The translations under genes and the position numbers were made by a program. From Planoprotostelium fungivorum (lineage: Eukaryota > Evosea > Variosea > Cavosteliida > Cavosteliaceae), in the NCBI GenBank assembly GCA_003024175.1, contig MDYQ01000074.1, positions 43,278-107,277 on the forward strand: 64,000 nucleotides of DNA, in the 5' to 3' direction. Each line of letters starts with the position of its first letter. The stretch's first letter is position 1. Under the pieces are notes generated by a model. The model was not told where the DNA came from. It ran no database searches and was given only the letters and a program-made list of their open reading frames with translations. Below are positions 60,407 to 64,000 of this stretch, one piece after another.

Positions 60407-63400
60407 TTAGATCAACGCAAGAGCTGCAAATACGACAAATAAGGAAAGAGCCGCGACTGAATTTGCTGCATTCGCATTCAAACTATCTCTCGTCAGCTTA
60501 ACATTAAAAACCTCGTCTCACCCCTCTTGTACAAGCGTGCCTGTCTGTTGTCCGGACGATGTCACCGGTGACACGTAAGTGTATGCGATCTCCTTCGCCG
60601 TACCAGCGTACAATTGGGCGGGAACGGTAGAGAACCTCACTTGACTGAGAGTGAGGTTGAAGTAGTTCTGGGCGTAGATGTCGAATTCGTTATCACGAGC
60701 GGGACCAAACATAATCCTGTGGAAGGAGTTGTTGAAATTGAAGCCGGCGGTGGGCACGCGAACAAAAGTCCATTCATCGTCGACGAAATAGTTTGGCGAG
60801 TAGCTCTGGACCAATTGGGCGTTGTTGGACGAGCCCGGGAAACCCTGACTGGTCAGTTGTAGAAGGATGGTCGTGTCAGGTGTGGTGGCCTTTGCAAAGA
60901 ACTCCAAGGAGACGAAGCGATCGGGGACTTTTCTGTGGAATGTCAGATGATGAAAGTTTGAGATGACTCACAGTCCCATGTCAGTGAAGCCGAATGAGTT
61001 GTAGTTCGGGACGACGAAAGTCAGAGATTGACCGTCACACATAGGAGAGCGAGTGTCGTTCGTGATGATCTTGTTACCATCAAGAAACTGACGGAACAGA
61101 GCAGAGCCTGACTCCGTCAGATATTGAGAAAATGATCCAGAATTCACCATTGTAGACGGGAATCGTCTCGTACGATGGTTTACAATCGGGTACGGCAGAT
61201 GCATCCGCGGGTGCCCAGGTCTTGCCGTCAGTATCTTGCATCTTCACCTCTCCACTCAGTAGCTGTCGCACGTCAGTCGTGTATCCATGACATCATGACA
61301 CTCACCATCTCTCCTGTCAATGTCGATCTGGCAATCAGCTGCAGGCCGCCTGCGTTCACCTTCTCCCACAGCCTTCTCGTCAATGGAATAACGAATGACA
61401 CGCCCAAGATCTTGTCTCTCAGCAGATCAGACACACACTCGTTGTTCACTGCGAGGCAGAAGTTGTAGTCCAGTCCTCTGAGGTTGTGGTACAGCTGATA
61501 GGCCAGGCGAGGTGCGAGGTTACGGTAAGAAGGATAGAGCTGGAAGAAGGCAGTGCCAGCTGCATCTTTGGGTCCCTACGATGTCATCAGATGTGATGAC
61601 GTCATCGTTGTAGATGATGTAACGTACCAGGAGATCGGCACGGAACAAGTCGTGACGGACGGCCTTGGGCAGAGCTGCAGGCTGAGGGGCAATGGTAGCC
61701 TTACCCGATCTTCTGCAATTGGTACCGCAAGAGGCAGTCACCTACAGATGGATCAGAACTGTTTCCCGATGCATCTCTCACCATCGTCTTCTGTCCCTGG
61801 TTGTATGGAGCCTGATTGTGTCGTGAGATCTCATGACGTCATCACACGTCATCACTCACCTTGAAGTAGTAGCTACCAGCTCCCTTCGGTCCGTACGTCT
61901 GCTCGGTGTCGGACGACAAGAGGATGTACAGCTTCTCCAGGCTCGAGTCGTAGTAGTACGTGTTCCAGCTCAGATCTTCGTACGCGTTCACCTGCTTGTG
62001 CTGCACTGTAGGGCTGTACTCTCTATCAGCCTTGACGATGGATGATGCTATGACTCACTCAGACGTGGTGTAGCTGGTAACGACAGTGAAGGTAGTGCCC
62101 CTTGGATAAGCGATAGAGAAGATGACCCATCCGTTCGATTTCGTGCATTGTCCCAGCGTCAGAGTCAGAGAACCGAAAGACTGGAAGATCGAGCCAGTGC
62201 TGTTGTGGTTGATGATCTCGTAGTGTCCACCGTTCATGAAGGCAGTGTAGACGTACCACGACTTAGCTCCATCCGTGCTCTCTGTGTCATGTCAGATCGA
62301 TGTGGCAGTCTGACACTTACGTAAGAAGTGTACGTTAGTGATGGGTGTTCCCATGGGAACGAATCCAACGGTCAGATCAGAAAAGAGATTGACGACTGCC
62401 TTTCCTCCGAAGTATTCCATCTGGTACTGGGTGGTATCCGATTGTTCCGGTATCCACGGTGATACTTTTATCTGCACGATTTAGATGAAGTCACATGATG
62501 TATCCACTTACGTCGGCTGAGACGGTCATGTGAGAGAAGCCATACTTGAACCAGTTGCACTGATAGCCTGGCCATGAGTCCTTGTACGTACACTCTGGCA
62601 TCTGTGCATGTCAGACGAATTCTACGTCGACGTATCTCACTTTGCCGAATCCGGGCATCATACCGAGAACGTAAGCTCCACCTTTTACGCCTGATGATGT
62701 CATTATCCTTCATACACGTATCGTACACGTACCTGTCATGGTACCATCATCCAGGATACCGTCCCCTTGGAACGTGTAAGTTCCGAACCAGAAGGGAAAA
62801 GCAACGACCTCAGAGTTGATGAGGGTAGAGTTGAGAGCCAGCCATCCCTGCATCATCGTCACGCCTCATACAACATCAAAGTGAGGGAATACATACCGGA
62901 GGCGAGTCCCAGCCGGGCCCGTTAGCTGTCACAGTGTCAGTCACGTCACGATATCTCGAGATGAGATGACGTCTCAATACGATGTGCTACTCACTCGATC
63001 CACTCCATGCCTGTTGTAGGTCAGTCACTCGTCAACATATCGCTTGTCATCCACTCACTCCGTACGATACGACTGAATCCGTGAAGTTGATGAAAGTGGA
63101 GTCTACAACGGTCAATCCATTTCCCACGTCATAGTGAGTGACTCCTCCAATGGGAACCACTTCTCCCGAGGCAGATGGAACAGAAATGCCTCGATCGGTG
63201 TTGGGCAGACCCCTGTGATGATGAGTGATGACGTCATCGTTGTAGATCAACTCACACGTTGTCAGATCTTCCGATGAAAGTCCAGTTGACCGCTGCCTGG
63301 GTGTTGATGGCGTCGAAACCTCTGCCGAAATCTGCCACGACAATATCCTAGTGACGTCAGATAACGACATGACAGGTCATCACACCCTCCAAGTGGAAGG

Positions 63401-64000
63401 TGAACACCCTCTCGTCCACACTGCGGGTCCACGGATCTACAACGCGTCAATTCTGAAGAACGTTCTCTGATATCCTCACCTTGTAAATGATCATGTCGCT
63501 CAACACGAGAGGAATCTTCATCCAGTCAGCGAATGGAGGACCACTCGTGGGCTCCCAGCCACCGGCATCCAGATTGCCTTCATCATCTACTTCCATGTTG
63601 GAACACTGTACACCGTCTTGGTAGATCGTGTGAATGACGTTGCCACGGAAACCATTGGGAGGTAGAGATGTACGACGAGGGTTCATCACTGTCTGATCCG
63701 GCCAGAAGACGGCAGACTTTCTCAGTGGCTTCACGGGCATGACAAACCAGAAACCTATGAATGCTCCCGAGGCGACTGTATTGAAGTGTCAGCGTGATGA
63801 TGGTGATGTGTGATGACGTCACCGTTGTCGATGAAGGTGTTGTTGGGGTTGGAGATCTCAAGAATGTCAGGGGGGAGAAGTCGATCGAGGCTCACCCAGA
63901 AGGCACTGGCTTGGCTGTCTGAGACCAACAGCGGCTTAGCCATGTTCTGAATGCGTGCTCCCCAGTTGCGTATGAACTGATTGCCATGCTCTCCTCCTGC
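60407..64000 (-). CDS. CEMIP-like G8-domain protein 3, partial (5' end beyond window)
   Basis: The C-terminal ~800 residues of a third paralog. It ends with the GPI signal NSVAALSLFVVFAALALI and TAA at 60407-60409. Upstream exons match genes 1 and 2 module by module (SYSPNYFVDDEWTFVRVPTA, YNLAPRLAYQLYHNLRGLD-type block, DGQSLTF, NGVHYEI-like NGGHYEIINHN, KPLLVSDSQASAFWVSLDR). The window ends inside the beta-helix region, so the G8 domain lies outside. In most exons it is closer to gene 2 than to gene 1, including shared intron sequence, which suggests that the gene 2/3 pair arose last. Confidence 0.85.

Overview
The window looks like nuclear DNA of a compact-genome, intron-rich protist, most likely an amoeba (Amoebozoa). 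This is an inference. The support is dense genes on both strands, many very short introns (about 33-60 nt, donors mostly GTGAG), proteins such as C1-RCC1-TBC-TLDc and F-box/SPRY, a fungal-type GH16 glucanase, small homeobox proteins and CEMIP-like G8 proteins. Gene spans below run from start to stop codon and include introns. I joined exons by hand from reading frame, GT..AG borders and family alignments I know, so individual borders are less certain than the genes.

Layout. 0-5.7 kb: the 3' exon of a gene entering from the left, a conserved GWFQWYC-domain protein, a secreted protein of unknown family, and a C3H-motif protein on the minus strand. 5.7-23 kb: propionyl-CoA carboxylase beta, a small ORF, a kinesin-10 (KIF22-like), a coiled-coil protein, a GH16 glucanase, two small homeobox genes flanking a multi-spanning membrane protein, a ZIP zinc transporter and a tail-anchored helical-repeat protein. 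23-28 kb: the first of three CEMIP-like, GPI-anchored G8 proteins. 28.7-34.7 kb: a coiled-coil/two-SH3 protein, an ankyrin protein and a region rich in predicted RNA structure. 34.7-40 kb: one large C1-RCC1-TBC-TLDc gene with a tRNA-Lys inside an intron. 40-42 kb: a third homeobox gene, a second copy of a structured RNA-like element, a hairpin and a second tRNA-Lys. 42-54.3 kb: AFG2/SPATA5-type AAA ATPase, two unrecognised nuclear-looking proteins, NOP16, a two-LIM protein, a tiny intron-rich gene and an F-box/SPRY gene. 54.4-64 kb: the second and third CEMIP-like paralogs, separated by a small F-box/ankyrin-like gene; the third runs off the window.

Most unusual signals: (1) a short motif, ATCTACAACG or its complement CGTTGTAGAT, occurs repeatedly in introns of unrelated genes, often ending exactly at the 3' splice site and in eight places fused into an 18-bp palindrome; (2) two copies, about 10 kb apart, of a 125-nt element whose helices are kept by paired changes, which points to an undescribed structured RNA; (3) two further strong hairpins nearby; (4) a tRNA gene nested in an intron; (5) a possible 18-nt intron made of nothing but the palindrome.
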